64,000 bases of DNA from Pseudomonas sp. WS 5079 (GTDB lineage Bacteria; Pseudomonadota; Gammaproteobacteria; Pseudomonadales; Pseudomonadaceae). Position 1 is the first letter of the stretch. Every line of letters starts with the position of its first letter. A model generated the notes under the pieces. It was not told the DNA's origin. It worked only from the letters and a program-made list of their open reading frames with translations, and ran no database searches. Shown here one piece after another: positions 1 through 9,756 of the stretch. Location: positions 682,001-746,000 of the forward strand of contig NZ_JAAQWN010000002.1 of NCBI RefSeq assembly GCF_012985465.1, read 5' to 3'. Made by a program: the position numbers and the translations under genes.

Positions 1-383
1 ACCTCACGCTGATTGATCGCAATCGAACCTTTGGCGGAATCGCCGGCAAGGTGGCTGATATTGGCCTCGAAGTCATGCAAGTCCTGGTCGCGGACACTCG
101 CGGCCAAGGTGCTGGCAGGCGAGATATCGTCGCTTCCCCAGGAATAGTCGGCACCAGCGTTGGCGCGGATCCGGTCGAGCATGTCGTAGGCGATGAAACT
201 CGCCTGGCTGATCATCCTGGAACTGTCGGTGTACTTGAGCGCATTCAGCTGGATCAGCCCGGCCCCCAGCAGGCCAACACCGAGAATCAGCAGCGAGACG
301 AGCACTTCGATCAGGCTCATGCCGGCCTGTCGGGCGGTAGCAGGGGAGGCACAAGAGGTTGCCGGGCAGGTTCGCATAGCCAT
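1..383 (-). CDS. pilV: Minor type IV pilin PilV, N-terminal part (runs off the left edge)
   Basis: This is the first ~127 residues of a type IV prepilin, read leftward and cut by the window edge. After a basic leader ending RQAG comes MSLIEVLVSLLILGVGLLG, the classic prepilin-peptidase cleavage context: Gly before the cut, Glu at +5, then a hydrophobic helix. The next part (LIQLNALKYTDSSRMISQAS) and the motif DMLDRIRAN are typical of PilV/GspI minor pilins. I chose the ATG at 383 because AAGG lies six bases upstream; ATGs at 389, 377 and 320 are also in frame. Minor pilins prime pilus assembly in the inner membrane. The rest of a pilW/X/Y1/E operon probably lies to the left. Confidence 0.75.
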   Translation of the reverse strand, partial: MAMRTCPATSCASPATARQAGMSLIEVLVSLLILGVGLLGAGLIQLNALKYTDSSRMISQASFIAYDMLDRIRANAGADYSWGSDDISPASTLAASVRDQDLHDFEANISHLAGDSAKGSIAINQRE

Positions 384-569
384 CGTCATCCTTGTCGAAG
401 GTCATCAAAACGACCGAGAGAGCCGTGTGTTGCCCAAGACTAGCGCCGCTCCCGTAACCGCGCTGCCTCTCGGAATAAAGGGAAATACTTTGGACAGAAA
501 GGCCATCACCGCCCTGCCCGCAGTGCCGCTATAACTAGTTCAGCCACACGGTCCATGGAGGGACGAGGT
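384..569. promoter_or_regulatory. Divergent intergenic region between pilV and the FimT-like pilin gene
   Basis: These 186 bases separate two minor-pilin genes transcribed away from each other, so both promoters should lie here. TATAAC at 530-535 could be a -10 for the rightward gene, but I see no well-spaced -35 box. I see no clear sigma-54 (GG-N10-GC) element either. Confidence 0.35.
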
Positions 570-1148
570 ATGAAACAACGAGGTTTTACATTGATCGAAC
601 TGCTGCTCGGCTTGATCGTCAGCGGCATCCTGGCGCAATTGGCGGTACCCGGCTTCAAGAGCCTGCTGGACTCACAAACGCGACTGAGCGCCGCACAAAC
701 GCTAGCGTCCGGCCTGCGCTACGCGCGCACCCAAGCCATTGCACGTAATCGAACGGTGATCATCCATGCGCTGGATGATGACTGGAGCCGAGGCTGGAGA
801 GTGGTGGTGGACATGAATGGGCGCGGTCATCTGGACGACGACAATCCGGTCCTGCTGGAGCGCCAGGACAATGGGCGGATCCCGATCGTGGGCAATACTC
901 CGGTGCGCACGCAGATTCGTTTCAGCGGGTTGGGCGAACCCCTGCTGTCTGCGGGCGGGTTTCGCGCTGGCACCGTACATGTGTGTTCAACGGACCAGCC
1001 GCTGAGCCTGCATCAAGTGGTGCTGGCGCCCACCGGCCGGATCAGCCTGCGCAGCGACAAGGCCGAGCAGGCCTTGTGCCGCGGGTACGACGAGTTGGGG
1101 CTCAGAGCAGCGAACGAACCCGCAGCTCCTTGGGCATGGAAAAAGTGA
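570..1148 (+). CDS. GspH/FimT family minor pseudopilin
   Basis: A 192-residue prepilin. MKQRG followed by [20 protein letters not shown] gives a five-residue leader, Glu at +5 and the N-terminal hydrophobic helix. The ATG at 570 is preferred over 555 because it gives the standard short leader. The middle ([19 protein letters not shown]) and a C-terminal region with two cysteines are typical of GspH/FimT/FimU, which cap or prime type IV pili. Unlike PAO1, where fimT/fimU precede pilV on one strand, this gene diverges from pilV. Its last 47 bases overlap the end of ispH on the other strand. Confidence 0.85.
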   Translation: MKQRGFTLIELLLGLIVSGILAQLAVPGFKSLLDSQTRLSAAQTLASGLRYARTQAIARNRTVIIHALDDDWSRGWRVVVDMNGRGHLDDDNPVLLERQDNGRIPIVGNTPVRTQIRFSGLGEPLLSAGGFRAGTVHVCSTDQPLSLHQVVLAPTGRISLRSDKAEQALCRGYDELGLRAANEPAAPWAWKK

Positions 1149-2049
1149 TGTTTTCTTCACGTCCTGCCAGCTCGTCGGCGCCTGTCGCACCCCACGCCTG
1201 CAACTGCTGGATCACGCCGCGCACCAGGACTTCCGGCGCCGAGGCGCCCGCCGTGATACCGATGCGCTCGACACCGTCGAACCAACTGCGCTGCAGGTCT
1301 TCGGCGCCATCGATCAGGTACGCCGGGGTGGCCATGCGCTCGGCCAACTCGCGCAGGCGGTTGGAGTTGGAACTGTTGGGGCTCCCCACAACCAGCACCA
1401 CGTCGCACTCGTCGGCCAGTTGCTTGACGGCATCCTGGCGGTTTTGCGTGGCGTAGCAGATATCGTCCTTGCGTGGCCCACCAATGGCGGGGAAACGGGT
1501 ACGCAGGGCGTCGATGACACGACTGGTGTCATCCATAGACAAGGTAGTCTGGGTCACGAATGCCAACTTCTCAGGGTTATGCACTTGCAACTCGGCGACG
1601 TCTTTTTCGTCTTCCACCAGGTAGATCGCGCCGCCGTTACTGGCGTCGTACTGGCCCATGGTGCCTTCGACTTCGGGGTGGCCGGCATGGCCGATCAGGA
1701 TGCACTCACGGCCGTCGCGGCTGTAGCGCGCCACTTCGATATGCACCTTGGTTACCAGCGGGCAGGTTGCGTCGAAGACTTTCAGGCCGCGGCCTGCTGC
1801 TTCGGTGCGCACGGCCTGGGAAACGCCATGGGCGCTGAAGATGACGATAACGTCATCCGGCACCTGATCCAGTTCTTCGACAAAAATCGCGCCACGGGCC
1901 CGCAGGTCTTCGACCACGAACTTGTTGTGCACCACTTCATGGCGCACGTAGATCGGCGGCCCGAAGACTTCCAGGGCGCGATTGACGATTTCGATCGCCC
2001 GGTCCACCCCGGCGCAGAAGCCACGGGGGTTGGCGAGTTTGATTTGCAT
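1102..2049 (-). CDS. ispH: 4-hydroxy-3-methylbut-2-enyl diphosphate reductase
   Basis: IspH (LytB) carries out the last step of the methylerythritol phosphate pathway, reducing HMBPP to IPP and DMAPP in the cytosol. The 315-residue product has the normal length. The three conserved 4Fe-4S cysteines are visible in [19 protein letters not shown] and [10 protein letters not shown], and the active-site motifs HEVVHN, SAHGVS and [11 protein letters not shown] are present. It is the distal gene of the leftward ileS-lspA-fkpB-ispH run, separated from fkpB by a REP element, and its stop lies inside the convergent pilin gene. Confidence 0.97.
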   Translation of the reverse strand: MQIKLANPRGFCAGVDRAIEIVNRALEVFGPPIYVRHEVVHNKFVVEDLRARGAIFVEELDQVPDDVIVIFSAHGVSQAVRTEAAGRGLKVFDATCPLVTKVHIEVARYSRDGRECILIGHAGHPEVEGTMGQYDASNGGAIYLVEDEKDVAELQVHNPEKLAFVTQTTLSMDDTSRVIDALRTRFPAIGGPRKDDICYATQNRQDAVKQLADECDVVLVVGSPNSSNSNRLRELAERMATPAYLIDGAEDLQRSWFDGVERIGITAGASAPEVLVRGVIQQLQAWGATGADELAGREENITFSMPKELRVRSLL

Positions 2050-2066
2050 GCTGTGCCTCGTGTCTT

Positions 2067-2153
2067 TGTGGGAGCTGGCTTGCCGGCGATGGCAGCGCCT
2101 CGGAGTAACGGGTACACCGAGGTGATGCCATCGCCGGCAAGCCGGCTCCTACA
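2067..2153. repeat. REP doublet between fkpB and ispH
   Basis: Two inverted copies of the Pseudomonas REP core (GGGAGCTGGCTTGCCGGCG and its near complement ending GGCTCCTACA) flank a ~45-base spacer. It lies inside an operon-like run, so it could act as an mRNA hairpin between fkpB and ispH. Confidence 0.85.
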
Positions 2154-2170
2154 GGAACCGGTTTCGTCAG

Positions 2171-2623
2171 TTAGAGCGCTTTAACGTCGATGATTTCAAC
2201 ATCAAAGGTCAAGGTCTTGCCGGCCAACGGGTGGTTGAAGTCGATGGTCACCTGAGTGTCATCGAAGGTTTTGACCACGCCGGGCAGTTCGGTATTCGCC
2301 GCATCGTTGAAGATCACCAGCAAGCCTTCCGACAGCTCCATGTCCTGGAACTGCGAACGCGGGATGACCTGTACGTTTTGCGGGTTGGGCTGGCCAAAGG
2401 CGTTTTCCGGCGGGATCTGCAGGTTGCGCTTGTCGCCGGCCTTGAAGCCGAACAATGCCGCCTCGAAACCCGGCAGCAGGTTGCCGTCGCCGACCTTGAA
2501 GGTCGCCGGGGCCTTGTCGAAGGTGCTGTCGACCGTGTCGCCGTTCTCCAGGCGCAATGCAAAATGCAAGGTGACTTCCGTGTTCTGGCCAATGCGTTGT
2601 TCGGCCAATACTTGTTCAGTCAT
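2171..2623 (-). CDS. fkpB: FKBP-type peptidyl-prolyl isomerase, SlpA-like
   Basis: A 150-residue SlpA/FkpB-type isomerase expected to act on peptidyl-proline bonds in the cytosol. The FKBP core is seen in TFKVGDGNLLPGFEAALFGF and in the C-terminal strand TLTFDVEIIDV. The insert-in-flap segment around ENAFGQPNPQNVQVIPRSQF also confers chaperone activity in this subfamily. Its ATG overlaps the lspA stop by eight bases, indicating translational coupling. The lspA-fkpB-ispH order is conserved in many gamma-proteobacteria. Confidence 0.94.
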   Translation of the reverse strand: MTEQVLAEQRIGQNTEVTLHFALRLENGDTVDSTFDKAPATFKVGDGNLLPGFEAALFGFKAGDKRNLQIPPENAFGQPNPQNVQVIPRSQFQDMELSEGLLVIFNDAANTELPGVVKTFDDTQVTIDFNHPLAGKTLTFDVEIIDVKAL

Positions 2624-3125
2624 TTACAGCTTCTCCGGGTTTGTTGCCCTTGAACATATCCAGCGCCAGCATGATTGCGCCAACGCAGATGGCGCTGTCG
2701 GCAAAGTTGAACGCCGGGAAGTAATGGCGGTTCTGCCAGTGCACCAGAATGAAGTCGATCACATGGCCCAGGGCAATGCGGTCGTACAGATTGCCCAGCG
2801 CACCGCCCAACACCAGTGCCAATGCGATAGCCAGCCAAGTATCGTTGCGGCCCAGGCGCTTGAGCCAGACCACCAGCACCGCACTGACCACCACGGCGAT
2901 CAGGGCGAACAACCAGCGCTGCCAGCCACCACCGTCAGCGAGGAAGCTGAAGGCGGCGCCGGTGTTGTAGGCCAGGGTCCAGCTGAAGTAGTCAGGAATC
3001 ACCACGATCTGCTGGAACATTTCCAGGGTGCCCTCGAAGTGAGCCTTGCTGACCTGGTCGATGACCAGGACCAGCAAGCTCAATGCGAGCCAACCCAGAC
3101 GTCCGAACCGGCTGGATTTAGGCAT
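2616..3125 (-). CDS. lspA: Lipoprotein signal peptidase (signal peptidase II)
   Basis: LspA cleaves prolipoprotein signal peptides at the inner membrane after lipidation of the +1 cysteine. The 169-residue protein has four hydrophobic segments and both catalytic aspartate motifs, [15 protein letters not shown] and [11 protein letters not shown]. The start [12 protein letters not shown] at 3125 overlaps the ileS stop by eight bases; an in-frame ATG further upstream at 3146 would give an unusual N-terminus. It overlaps fkpB at its other end. Confidence 0.97.
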   Translation of the reverse strand: MPKSSRFGRLGWLALSLLVLVIDQVSKAHFEGTLEMFQQIVVIPDYFSWTLAYNTGAAFSFLADGGGWQRWLFALIAVVVSAVLVVWLKRLGRNDTWLAIALALVLGGALGNLYDRIALGHVIDFILVHWQNRHYFPAFNFADSAICVGAIMLALDMFKGNKPGEAVND

Positions 3126-5949
3126 AGTGGCGAACCTCGCCAGCACCGCTGATGTTGTCGACGCAACGACCGCAGATTTCCGGATGCTCCGGGTTCACGC
3201 CGACGTCTTCACGGCAGTGCCAGCAACGGGCGCACTTGGCGAAGGCCGACTTGACCACCTTGAGCTTGAGGCCCGGCACTTCGGTTGCGACCGCATCAGC
3301 CGGGGCCTGGGCGAATGGCGCCAGGCTGGCTGTGGAGGTAATCAGCACGAAGCGCAGCTCGTTGCTCAACTTGCCCAGGTCGGCGGTCAGGCCGTCCTCG
3401 GCAAACAGGGTGACTTCGGCCTGCAGGTTGCCACCGACGGCCTTGGCCGCACGCTGGACTTCCAGTTCCTTGTTCACCGCGACCTTGACGGCCATCACGC
3501 CTTCCCAGTACTCGCGACCCAGTTCGAAGTCGGCCGGCAATTCGGTCAGGCCTTCGTACCAGGTGTTGAGCATCACGGACTCGTTACGCTCGCCCGGCAG
3601 GTATTCCCACAGTTCGTCGGCGGTGAAGGCCAGGATCGGCGCGATCCAGCGCACCAGCGCTTCAGAGATGTGGTACAGCGCGGTCTGTGCCGAACGGCGG
3701 GCCTTGCTGTTGGCGCCAGTGGTGTACTGGCGGTCCTTGATGATGTCGAGGTAGAAGCCACCCAGCTCCTGCACGCAGAAGTTGTGGATCTTCGAGTAGA
3801 CATTCCAGAAACGGTATTCGCCGTAGTGTTCCTGCAACTCGCGCTGCAGCAACAGGGTACGGTCCACGGCCCAACGGTCCAGGGCGAGCATTTCGTCGGC
3901 CGGCAGGATGTCGGTAGCCGGGTTGAAGCCGGTCAGGTTCGACAGCATGAAGCGTGCGGTATTACGGATTCGACGGTAGGCATCGGCGCTGCGCTGCAGG
4001 ATCTGCTCCGAAACGGCCATCTCACCCGAATAGTCGGTCGAAGCCACCCACAGGCGCATGATATCGGCGCCCAGGGTGTCGTTGACCTTCTGCGGCGCGA
4101 TCACGTTGCCCAGGGACTTGGACATCTTGCGACCGTTCTCGTCGACGGTGAAGCCGTGGGTCAGCAGTTCACGGTACGGAGCGTGATCGTCGATGGCGCA
4201 ACCAGTCAGCAGGGACGAGTGGAACCAGCCACGGTGTTGGTCCGAGCCTTCCAGGTACAGGTCGGCGCGCGGGCCGGTCTCGTGACCCATCAGGTGCGAG
4301 CCGCGCAGCACGTGCCAGTGGGTAGTGCCCGAGTCGAACCACACGTCGAGGGTGTCGCTGATCTTGTCGTACAGCGGCGCTTCGTCACCGAGCAACTCGG
4401 CAGCGTCCAACTTGAACCAGGCCTCGATGCCTTCCTGTTCAACGCGCTGGGCCACCACCTCCATCAGTTCGACGGTACGTGGGTGCAGCTCGCCGCTTTC
4501 CTTGTTCAGGAAGAACGGAATCGGCACGCCCCAGTTGCGCTGGCGGGAGATGCACCAGTCCGGACGATTGGCGATCATCGAGTGCAGGCGCGCCTGGCCC
4601 CAGGCCGGGACGAACTTGGTGTCTTCGATGGCTTTGATCGCACGCTTGCGCAGGGTTTCGCCAGCTACAGGCTCTTTGTCCATGCCGATGAACCACTGCG
4701 CGGTGGCGCGGTAGATCAACGGGGTCTTGTGGCGCCAGCAGTGCATGTAGCTGTGCTTGATGGTTTCGGTGTGCAGCAGCGCCCCGACTTCTGACAGTTT
4801 GTCGATGATCGGCTGGTTGGCCTTGAAGATGAACTGGCCGCCGAAGAACTCCAGCGACGGCGCGTACACGCCATTGCTCTGCACCGGGTTGAGGATCTCA
4901 TCGTTGACCATGCCATAGGCCTTGCAGGTCACGAAGTCGTCCACGCCGTAGGCCGGTGCGGAGTGAACCACGCCAGTACCCGAGCCCAGCTCGACGTAGT
5001 CAGCCAGGTATACCGGCGACAGGCGGTCGTAGAACGGGTGACGGAAATTGATCAGTTCCAGCGCGGAGCCGGTGGTGGTGGCGATCACCGCACCTTGCAG
5101 CTCGTAGCGGGCCAGGCAGGCCTCGACCATTTCCTCAGCCAGTACCAGCAGGCGATCACCAACGTCCACCAGGGCGTAGGTGAATTCCGGATGCACGTTC
5201 AGCGCCTGGTTGGCCGGGATGGTCCACGGGGTGGTGGTCCAGATCACGATGGCGGCAGGCTTGGCCAGGCTTGCCAGGCCAAAGGCCTCGGCCAGCTTGG
5301 TATCGTCGGCAATCGGGAACGCGACGTCGATGGTCGAGGACTTCTTGTCTTCGTATTCGACTTCCGCTTCGGCCAGGGCCGAGCCACAGTCAAAGCACCA
5401 GTTCACAGGCTTGAGGCCCTTGAACACGAAGCCGCCCTTGACGATCTCGGCCAAGGCACGGATTTCCCCGGCCTCGTTCTTGAAGTTCATGGTCTTGTAC
5501 GGGTTGGCCCAGTCGCCCAACACACCCAGGCGGATGAATTCGGACTTCTGCCCTTCGATCTGCTCGGTGGCGTAGGCACGGCACAGTTCGCGGGTCTTGT
5601 CGGCGCCCAGGTTCTTGCCGTAGGTCACTTCGACCTTGTGTTCGATCGGCAGGCCGTGGCAGTCCCAACCCGGGACATAAGGTGCGTCGAAGCCCGCCAG
5701 GGTTTTCGAGCGGATGATCATGTCCTTGAGAATCTTGTTCAGCGCATGACCGATGTGAATCGTGCCGTTGGCATAAGGAGGGCCGTCGTGCAGGACGAAC
5801 TTCGGACGATCCTTGCCAATCTCGCGCAACTTTCCGTACAGGCCAATACTGTCCCAGCGCTGCAGGATCTGCGGTTCGCGCTGTGGCAGGCCGGCCTTCA
5901 TTGGGAAGGCGGTGTCCGGAAGGTTTAGCGTGGCTTTATAGTCGGTCAT
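3118..5949 (-). CDS. ileS: Isoleucyl-tRNA synthetase
   Basis: A 943-residue class I synthetase that charges tRNA-Ile. The HIGH motif is in [11 protein letters not shown] near residue 70, and KMSKS is in [13 protein letters not shown] near residue 605. A C-terminal zinc knuckle CARCWHC...CGRCVDNI closes the protein, as in the bacterial (mupirocin-sensitive type) IleS. It sits 13 bases downstream of ribF and is translationally coupled to lspA, the usual ribF-ileS-lspA arrangement. Confidence 0.98.
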   Translation of the reverse strand: MTDYKATLNLPDTAFPMKAGLPQREPQILQRWDSIGLYGKLREIGKDRPKFVLHDGPPYANGTIHIGHALNKILKDMIIRSKTLAGFDAPYVPGWDCHGLPIEHKVEVTYGKNLGADKTRELCRAYATEQIEGQKSEFIRLGVLGDWANPYKTMNFKNEAGEIRALAEIVKGGFVFKGLKPVNWCFDCGSALAEAEVEYEDKKSSTIDVAFPIADDTKLAEAFGLASLAKPAAIVIWTTTPWTIPANQALNVHPEFTYALVDVGDRLLVLAEEMVEACLARYELQGAVIATTTGSALELINFRHPFYDRLSPVYLADYVELGSGTGVVHSAPAYGVDDFVTCKAYGMVNDEILNPVQSNGVYAPSLEFFGGQFIFKANQPIIDKLSEVGALLHTETIKHSYMHCWRHKTPLIYRATAQWFIGMDKEPVAGETLRKRAIKAIEDTKFVPAWGQARLHSMIANRPDWCISRQRNWGVPIPFFLNKESGELHPRTVELMEVVAQRVEQEGIEAWFKLDAAELLGDEAPLYDKISDTLDVWFDSGTTHWHVLRGSHLMGHETGPRADLYLEGSDQHRGWFHSSLLTGCAIDDHAPYRELLTHGFTVDENGRKMSKSLGNVIAPQKVNDTLGADIMRLWVASTDYSGEMAVSEQILQRSADAYRRIRNTARFMLSNLTGFNPATDILPADEMLALDRWAVDRTLLLQRELQEHYGEYRFWNVYSKIHNFCVQELGGFYLDIIKDRQYTTGANSKARRSAQTALYHISEALVRWIAPILAFTADELWEYLPGERNESVMLNTWYEGLTELPADFELGREYWEGVMAVKVAVNKELEVQRAAKAVGGNLQAEVTLFAEDGLTADLGKLSNELRFVLITSTASLAPFAQAPADAVATEVPGLKLKVVKSAFAKCARCWHCREDVGVNPEHPEICGRCVDNISGAGEVRHYA

Positions 5950-5962
5950 TTAAGGCTCTTCA

Positions 5963-6901
5963 TTAGCGATGGGCGCTAGGTGCGGCTAGTGCACGGGCGG
6001 CGGCGACATCCGCATTGATCGCCGTTTTCAGCGCCTCCAGGGAGGCGAATCGCTGCTCTTCACGCAGCTTTTGGTGGAAAACCACCGTCAAACGCCGGTC
6101 ATACAAATCCCCGGCAAAATCCAAAAGGTGAACTTCCAGGTGGGCCTTGCCATCACCTGCAACCGTTGGCCTGACGCCTATATTGGCGACTCCGGGCCAC
6201 GGTTGGCCGTCGATATCGACACTCACCAGGTACACCCCGGTCAGTGGCACGCGACGGCGCTTGAGCTGCACGTTGGCGGTTGGCGTGCCCAGTTGGCGCG
6301 CCAGCTTCTGGCCGTGCAGGACCCGCCCGGCAATCCGGAACGGGCGACCGAGCAAACGCTCGGCCAAGGCGAAGTCGGCAGCGGCCAGGGCATTTCGCAC
6401 CTGGGTACTGCTCACGCGCAGGCCGTCCAGTTCGACGGTTTGCGCGGCTTCGACAGTAAAACCCTGGGTCACGCCGGCCTGTTGCAGGAAGTCGAAATCC
6501 CCTACCCGGTCGCAACCGAAGCGGAAGTCGTCGCCGACCTCCAGGTGCTGCACGCCCAGGCCATCGACGAGGATGCGGTCGACGAACTCCGTGGCGCTGA
6601 GGCTGCGCAAACGCTGGTTGAACGCCAGGCACAGCACCCGGTCCACACCCTCTTCAGCCAACAGCTGCAGTTTGTCCCGCAGGCGAGCCAAACGGGCCGG
6701 GGCCGTCTCGGGGGTGAAGAATTCACGGGGCTGCGGCTCGAAAATCACCACGCAGCTGGGCACGCCCAACTCGACTGCGCGCTCGCGCAGCCGCGCCAGG
6801 ATAGCCTGGTGGCCACGGTGAACACCGTCAAAGTTGCCAATAGTGGCGACGCACCCCCGATGCTCGGGGCGCAGGTTGTGGAGACCTCGAACCAGCTGCA
6901 T
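5963..6901 (-). CDS. ribF: Bifunctional riboflavin kinase / FAD synthetase
   Basis: RibF phosphorylates riboflavin to FMN and adenylates it to FAD. The 312-residue protein starts MQLVRGLHNLRPEHRGCVATIGNFDGVHRGH, where GNFDGVHRGH is the FAD-synthetase nucleotide-binding site. The C-terminal flavokinase domain carries GTPTANVQL and GVYLVSVDI. The ATG at 6901 matches family N-termini; upstream in-frame starts (6919, 6976) add non-conserved residues. It heads the ribF-ileS-lspA-fkpB run. Confidence 0.96.
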   Translation of the reverse strand: MQLVRGLHNLRPEHRGCVATIGNFDGVHRGHQAILARLRERAVELGVPSCVVIFEPQPREFFTPETAPARLARLRDKLQLLAEEGVDRVLCLAFNQRLRSLSATEFVDRILVDGLGVQHLEVGDDFRFGCDRVGDFDFLQQAGVTQGFTVEAAQTVELDGLRVSSTQVRNALAAADFALAERLLGRPFRIAGRVLHGQKLARQLGTPTANVQLKRRRVPLTGVYLVSVDIDGQPWPGVANIGVRPTVAGDGKAHLEVHLLDFAGDLYDRRLTVVFHQKLREEQRFASLEALKTAINADVAAARALAAPSAHR

Positions 6902-7019
6902 AACGCGCTTCTTGCTCATAAAGTGGTCGATTATAACCACACCCAGCCCTGGGCGACAGGCAACAGCGCAGGCCAAATGATTCGAATCGAAAAAACAGCC
7001 GGCTTATTGTTGATTGTGA

Positions 7020-8558
7020 TCAATTCAGCGCCTTGCGATTGAAATCCCGCAGGCGAAAGCCCAGCACCAGCAACATGCCAAAGTAGGCGACCACCCCGGC
7101 CACGACCAGCAGGCCCAGGCGCAGGAATCGCTCGAGCATCTGCCCTTCGTCCCACGCGGGCATCCAGTGCATCAAGCCCAGCAATACCGCCGACATCACC
7201 GCCACCGCCACCAGCAATTTAAGGGCGAACACGCCCCAACCCGGCTGCGGCTGGTACATTTTCTGTTTACGCAGTTGATAAAACAGCAGGCCGGCATTGA
7301 TGCAAGCCCCGGCGCTGATCGCCAAGGCCAGGCCCGCGTGCGCCAGAGGCCCGATGAAGATCAGGTTGAACAGCTGGGTAACCACCAGGGTGAAAATTGC
7401 GATCTTCACCGGGGTCCGGATGTTTTGCTGGGCATAAAAGCCCGGCGCCAGGACCTTGATCACGATAATCCCCAGCAACCCTACCGAATAGGCGACCAGC
7501 GCGCGCTGGGTCATCAAGGCGTCGAACGCGCTGAACTGGCCGTACTGGAACAGCGAAACCGTCAGCGGCTTGGCCAGGATCCCCAGGGCCAGGGAGCACG
7601 GCAGCACCAACACAAAGCACAGGCGCAGGCCCCAGTCGAGAATGCGCGAGTATTCGTGGCGGTCCTTGCTGGCATAGGTGCGGGCCAGGGTCGGCAGCAA
7701 GATGGTGCCCAGCGCCACGCCGAGCACGCCGGAGGGTAATTCCATCAGACGGTCGGCGTAATACATCCACGACACCGAACCTGAGACCAGCAACGAAGCG
7801 AACGCAGTGTTGATGATCAACGAAATCTGGCTCACCGACACCCCGAGAATCGCCGGCAGCATGTTTTTCATGACCCGCCACACGCCCGTGTCCTTGAGGT
7901 TCAGGCGCGGCAACACGAGCATGCCGATCTTTTTCAGGTGCGGCAGTTGATACAACAGTTGCGCCAGGCCACCGGCCAGCACTGCCCAGCCAAGTGCCAT
8001 GACGGGTGGATCGAAGTACGGCGTGAGGAACAGGGCAAAGATGATCATGCTGACGTTAAGCAGGGTCGGCACAAACGCCGGTACCGAGAAGCGGTTCCAG
8101 GTATTGAGGATCGCGCCCGCCAGGGACGACAGGGAAATCAGCAATATATAAGGAAAGGTCACCCGCAACAGGTCACTGGTCAGGGCGAATTTTTCTGGAG
8201 TGTTGGCAAACCCGGGCGCCGTGGCCCAGATAATCCAGGGTGCGGCGAGCATGCCGGCGATGGTCACCAACATCAGTACCAGGGTCAGAAGCCCCGAGAC
8301 ATAGGCAATGAATGTGCGAGTGGCTTCCTCACCCTGCTGGGTCTTGTACTCGGCCAGGATCGGCACGAATGCCTGGGAAAACGCACCCTCGGCGAAGATC
8401 CGCCGCAACAGGTTGGGCAGTTTGAACGCGATAAAGAAGGCGTCCGTGGCCATGCTCGCGCCAAAAATACGCGCGATGAGGGTGTCACGCACAAACCCCA
8501 GAACCCGGGAAATCATCGTGATAGAGCTGACGGCGGCCAACGATTTGAGCAGATTCAT
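7020..8558 (-). CDS. murJ: Lipid II flippase MurJ (MviN)
   Basis: A 512-residue MOP-superfamily transporter with about 14 hydrophobic segments that moves lipid II across the inner membrane for peptidoglycan synthesis. N-terminal motifs [18 protein letters not shown] and [24 protein letters not shown] (split here as [10 protein letters not shown] and [19 protein letters not shown]) contain the arginines and the central-cavity signature of the family. It lies 118 bases upstream of ribF in the same direction and diverges from rpsT, the standard Pseudomonas order. Confidence 0.97.
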   Translation of the reverse strand: MNLLKSLAAVSSITMISRVLGFVRDTLIARIFGASMATDAFFIAFKLPNLLRRIFAEGAFSQAFVPILAEYKTQQGEEATRTFIAYVSGLLTLVLMLVTIAGMLAAPWIIWATAPGFANTPEKFALTSDLLRVTFPYILLISLSSLAGAILNTWNRFSVPAFVPTLLNVSMIIFALFLTPYFDPPVMALGWAVLAGGLAQLLYQLPHLKKIGMLVLPRLNLKDTGVWRVMKNMLPAILGVSVSQISLIINTAFASLLVSGSVSWMYYADRLMELPSGVLGVALGTILLPTLARTYASKDRHEYSRILDWGLRLCFVLVLPCSLALGILAKPLTVSLFQYGQFSAFDALMTQRALVAYSVGLLGIIVIKVLAPGFYAQQNIRTPVKIAIFTLVVTQLFNLIFIGPLAHAGLALAISAGACINAGLLFYQLRKQKMYQPQPGWGVFALKLLVAVAVMSAVLLGLMHWMPAWDEGQMLERFLRLGLLVVAGVVAYFGMLLVLGFRLRDFNRKALN

Positions 8559-8729
8559 TGAAAGAGTTTTTGCCTATAGATAAAGAGCAGGCGAACAAAG
8601 CGCCTACTTATGCGATACTGCGCGCCTGCAACAGCACAGAGCCAAAGCTCGCGAGTTTACAGGTCAAGCGCCGGAAATAAATCACCCGCCTCTTCAGATC
8701 GACCACTCAGCAGTTCGCATCAGCCGCCC

Positions 8730-8758
8730 TTGACAAGACGTCAACTCATCGGCATGAT
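8730..8758 (+). promoter_or_regulatory. Putative sigma-70 promoter of rpsT
   Basis: A perfect -35 box TTGACA at 8730-8735 is followed after 17 bases by CATGAT at 8753-8758, four of six matches to the -10 consensus. It lies about 50 bases upstream of the rpsT start, as expected for a strongly expressed ribosomal gene. Confidence 0.6.
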
Positions 8759-8811
8759 TCGCGGCCTATTTTGTTTGCTATTTCCTAAAAAGTCTTTCGA
8801 GGAGCTCGACG

Positions 8812-9090
8812 GTGGCCAACACACCTTCCGCCAAAAAACGTGCAAAACAGGCTGAGAAGCGTCGCAGCCACAACGCCAGCCTGCGTTCCATGGTTCGTAC
8901 CTACATCAAGAATGTAGTTAAGGCCATTGACGCAAAAGACGCTGAAAAAGCTCAAGCTGCTTACGTTCTGGCCGTGCCAGTTATCGACCGCATGGCCGAT
9001 AAAGGCATCATCCACAAGAACAAAGCTGCTCGCCATAAAGGTCGTCTGAATGGCCACATCAAGGCTCTGAACCTTGCTGTTGCAGCCTAA
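8812..9090 (+). CDS. rpsT: 30S ribosomal protein S20
   Basis: A 92-residue, very basic protein starting [21 protein letters not shown], diagnostic for S20, which binds 16S rRNA in the 30S body. The start codon is GTG at 8812, about ten bases after GAGGAG; non-AUG starts are common for rpsT. A strong terminator follows directly, so it is monocistronic. Confidence 0.98.
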   Translation: MANTPSAKKRAKQAEKRRSHNASLRSMVRTYIKNVVKAIDAKDAEKAQAAYVLAVPVIDRMADKGIIHKNKAARHKGRLNGHIKALNLAVAA

Positions 9091-9104
9091 GCGATAAGCT
9101 TGTT

Positions 9105-9133
9105 AAAAAACCGACCCCAGGGTCGGTTTTTTA
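9105..9133 (+). terminator. Rho-independent terminator of rpsT
   Basis: The hairpin ACCGACCC/GGGTCGGT is followed by a run of six T, 15 bases after the rpsT stop. The A-run on the left arm means it could also work leftward. Confidence 0.9.
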
Positions 9134-9166
9134 TTACCCACGATTTATGCCACACCCCAAAACAAA

Positions 9167-9255
9167 TGTAGGAGCTGGCTTGCCTGCGATGGGTATTAAC
9201 ATTCAACATTAATGTCGACTGTTGAACCGTTATCGCAGGCAAGCCAGCTCCCACA
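9167..9255. repeat. REP doublet between rpsT and creA
   Basis: Two inverted REP cores (TGTAGGAGCTGGCTTGCCTG and its complement ending CAGCTCCCACA) surround an AT-rich spacer that itself holds short inverted repeats (AACATTCAACATTAATG). The element lies between convergent genes. Confidence 0.88.
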
Positions 9256-9279
9256 TAATGCAGAGCAGAGTTGCCAGGT

Positions 9280-9744
9280 TTATTGCGCGCTAGGCCACGG
9301 CAAGATCGGAATCGCCGTCACCGCATTCTGCGGACTGCCTTCGATCAAGCGATCGCTGTAGACCAGGTACACCAGGGTATTACGCTTCTTGTCGAGGAAC
9401 CGCACCACCTGCATGGTCTTGAACACCAGCGAAGTGCGCTCCTTGAACACCTCGTCACCATCTTTCAGCTCACCCTTGAAGCGAATCGGCCCCACCTGGC
9501 GACAAGCAATCGACGCCTCGGCACGATCCTCAGCCAAGCCCAGGCCACCCTTCACTCCGCCCGTCTTGGCGCGGGACAGGTAGCAGGTCACGCCATCCAC
9601 CTTGGGATCATCAAAAGCCTCGACCACGATCCGATCGTTTGGCCCGACAAACTTGAACACCGTCGATACCTGGCCAATCTCTTCAGCCGAAGCCAGCAGC
9701 GGCATCGCCACCAGCAGACCGAGCAAACCCTTCATCACGCGCAT
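9280..9744 (-). CDS. creA: CreA family periplasmic protein
   Basis: A 154-residue protein with a signal peptide ([17 protein letters not shown], cleavage before EEIG). The conserved CreA body follows: [34 protein letters not shown] and [11 protein letters not shown]. The molecular function of CreA is not established. The gene begins 12 bases after proB in the same direction, so the two are probably cotranscribed. Confidence 0.9.
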   Translation of the reverse strand: MRVMKGLLGLLVAMPLLASAEEIGQVSTVFKFVGPNDRIVVEAFDDPKVDGVTCYLSRAKTGGVKGGLGLAEDRAEASIACRQVGPIRFKGELKDGDEVFKERTSLVFKTMQVVRFLDKKRNTLVYLVYSDRLIEGSPQNAVTAIPILPWPSAQ

Positions 9745-9756
9745 CGCAGTTTTCCT

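Noticed and set aside
73-408. Minus-strand frame starting MMTFDKDDDGYANLPG, suggestive of an EF-hand-like calcium site
   Set aside because: It is out of frame with the clear PilV prepilin on the same strand, and the rest of it has no family character; the Asp run is coincidental.
384-569. Sigma-54 promoter for the pilin genes
   Set aside because: No GG-N10-GC element with the proper flanks could be found on either strand.
3046-4794. Long open frame (582 codons) on the plus strand opposite ileS
   Set aside because: It is a shadow of ileS caused by high GC codon usage; it has no recognisable domain and ileS is certain.
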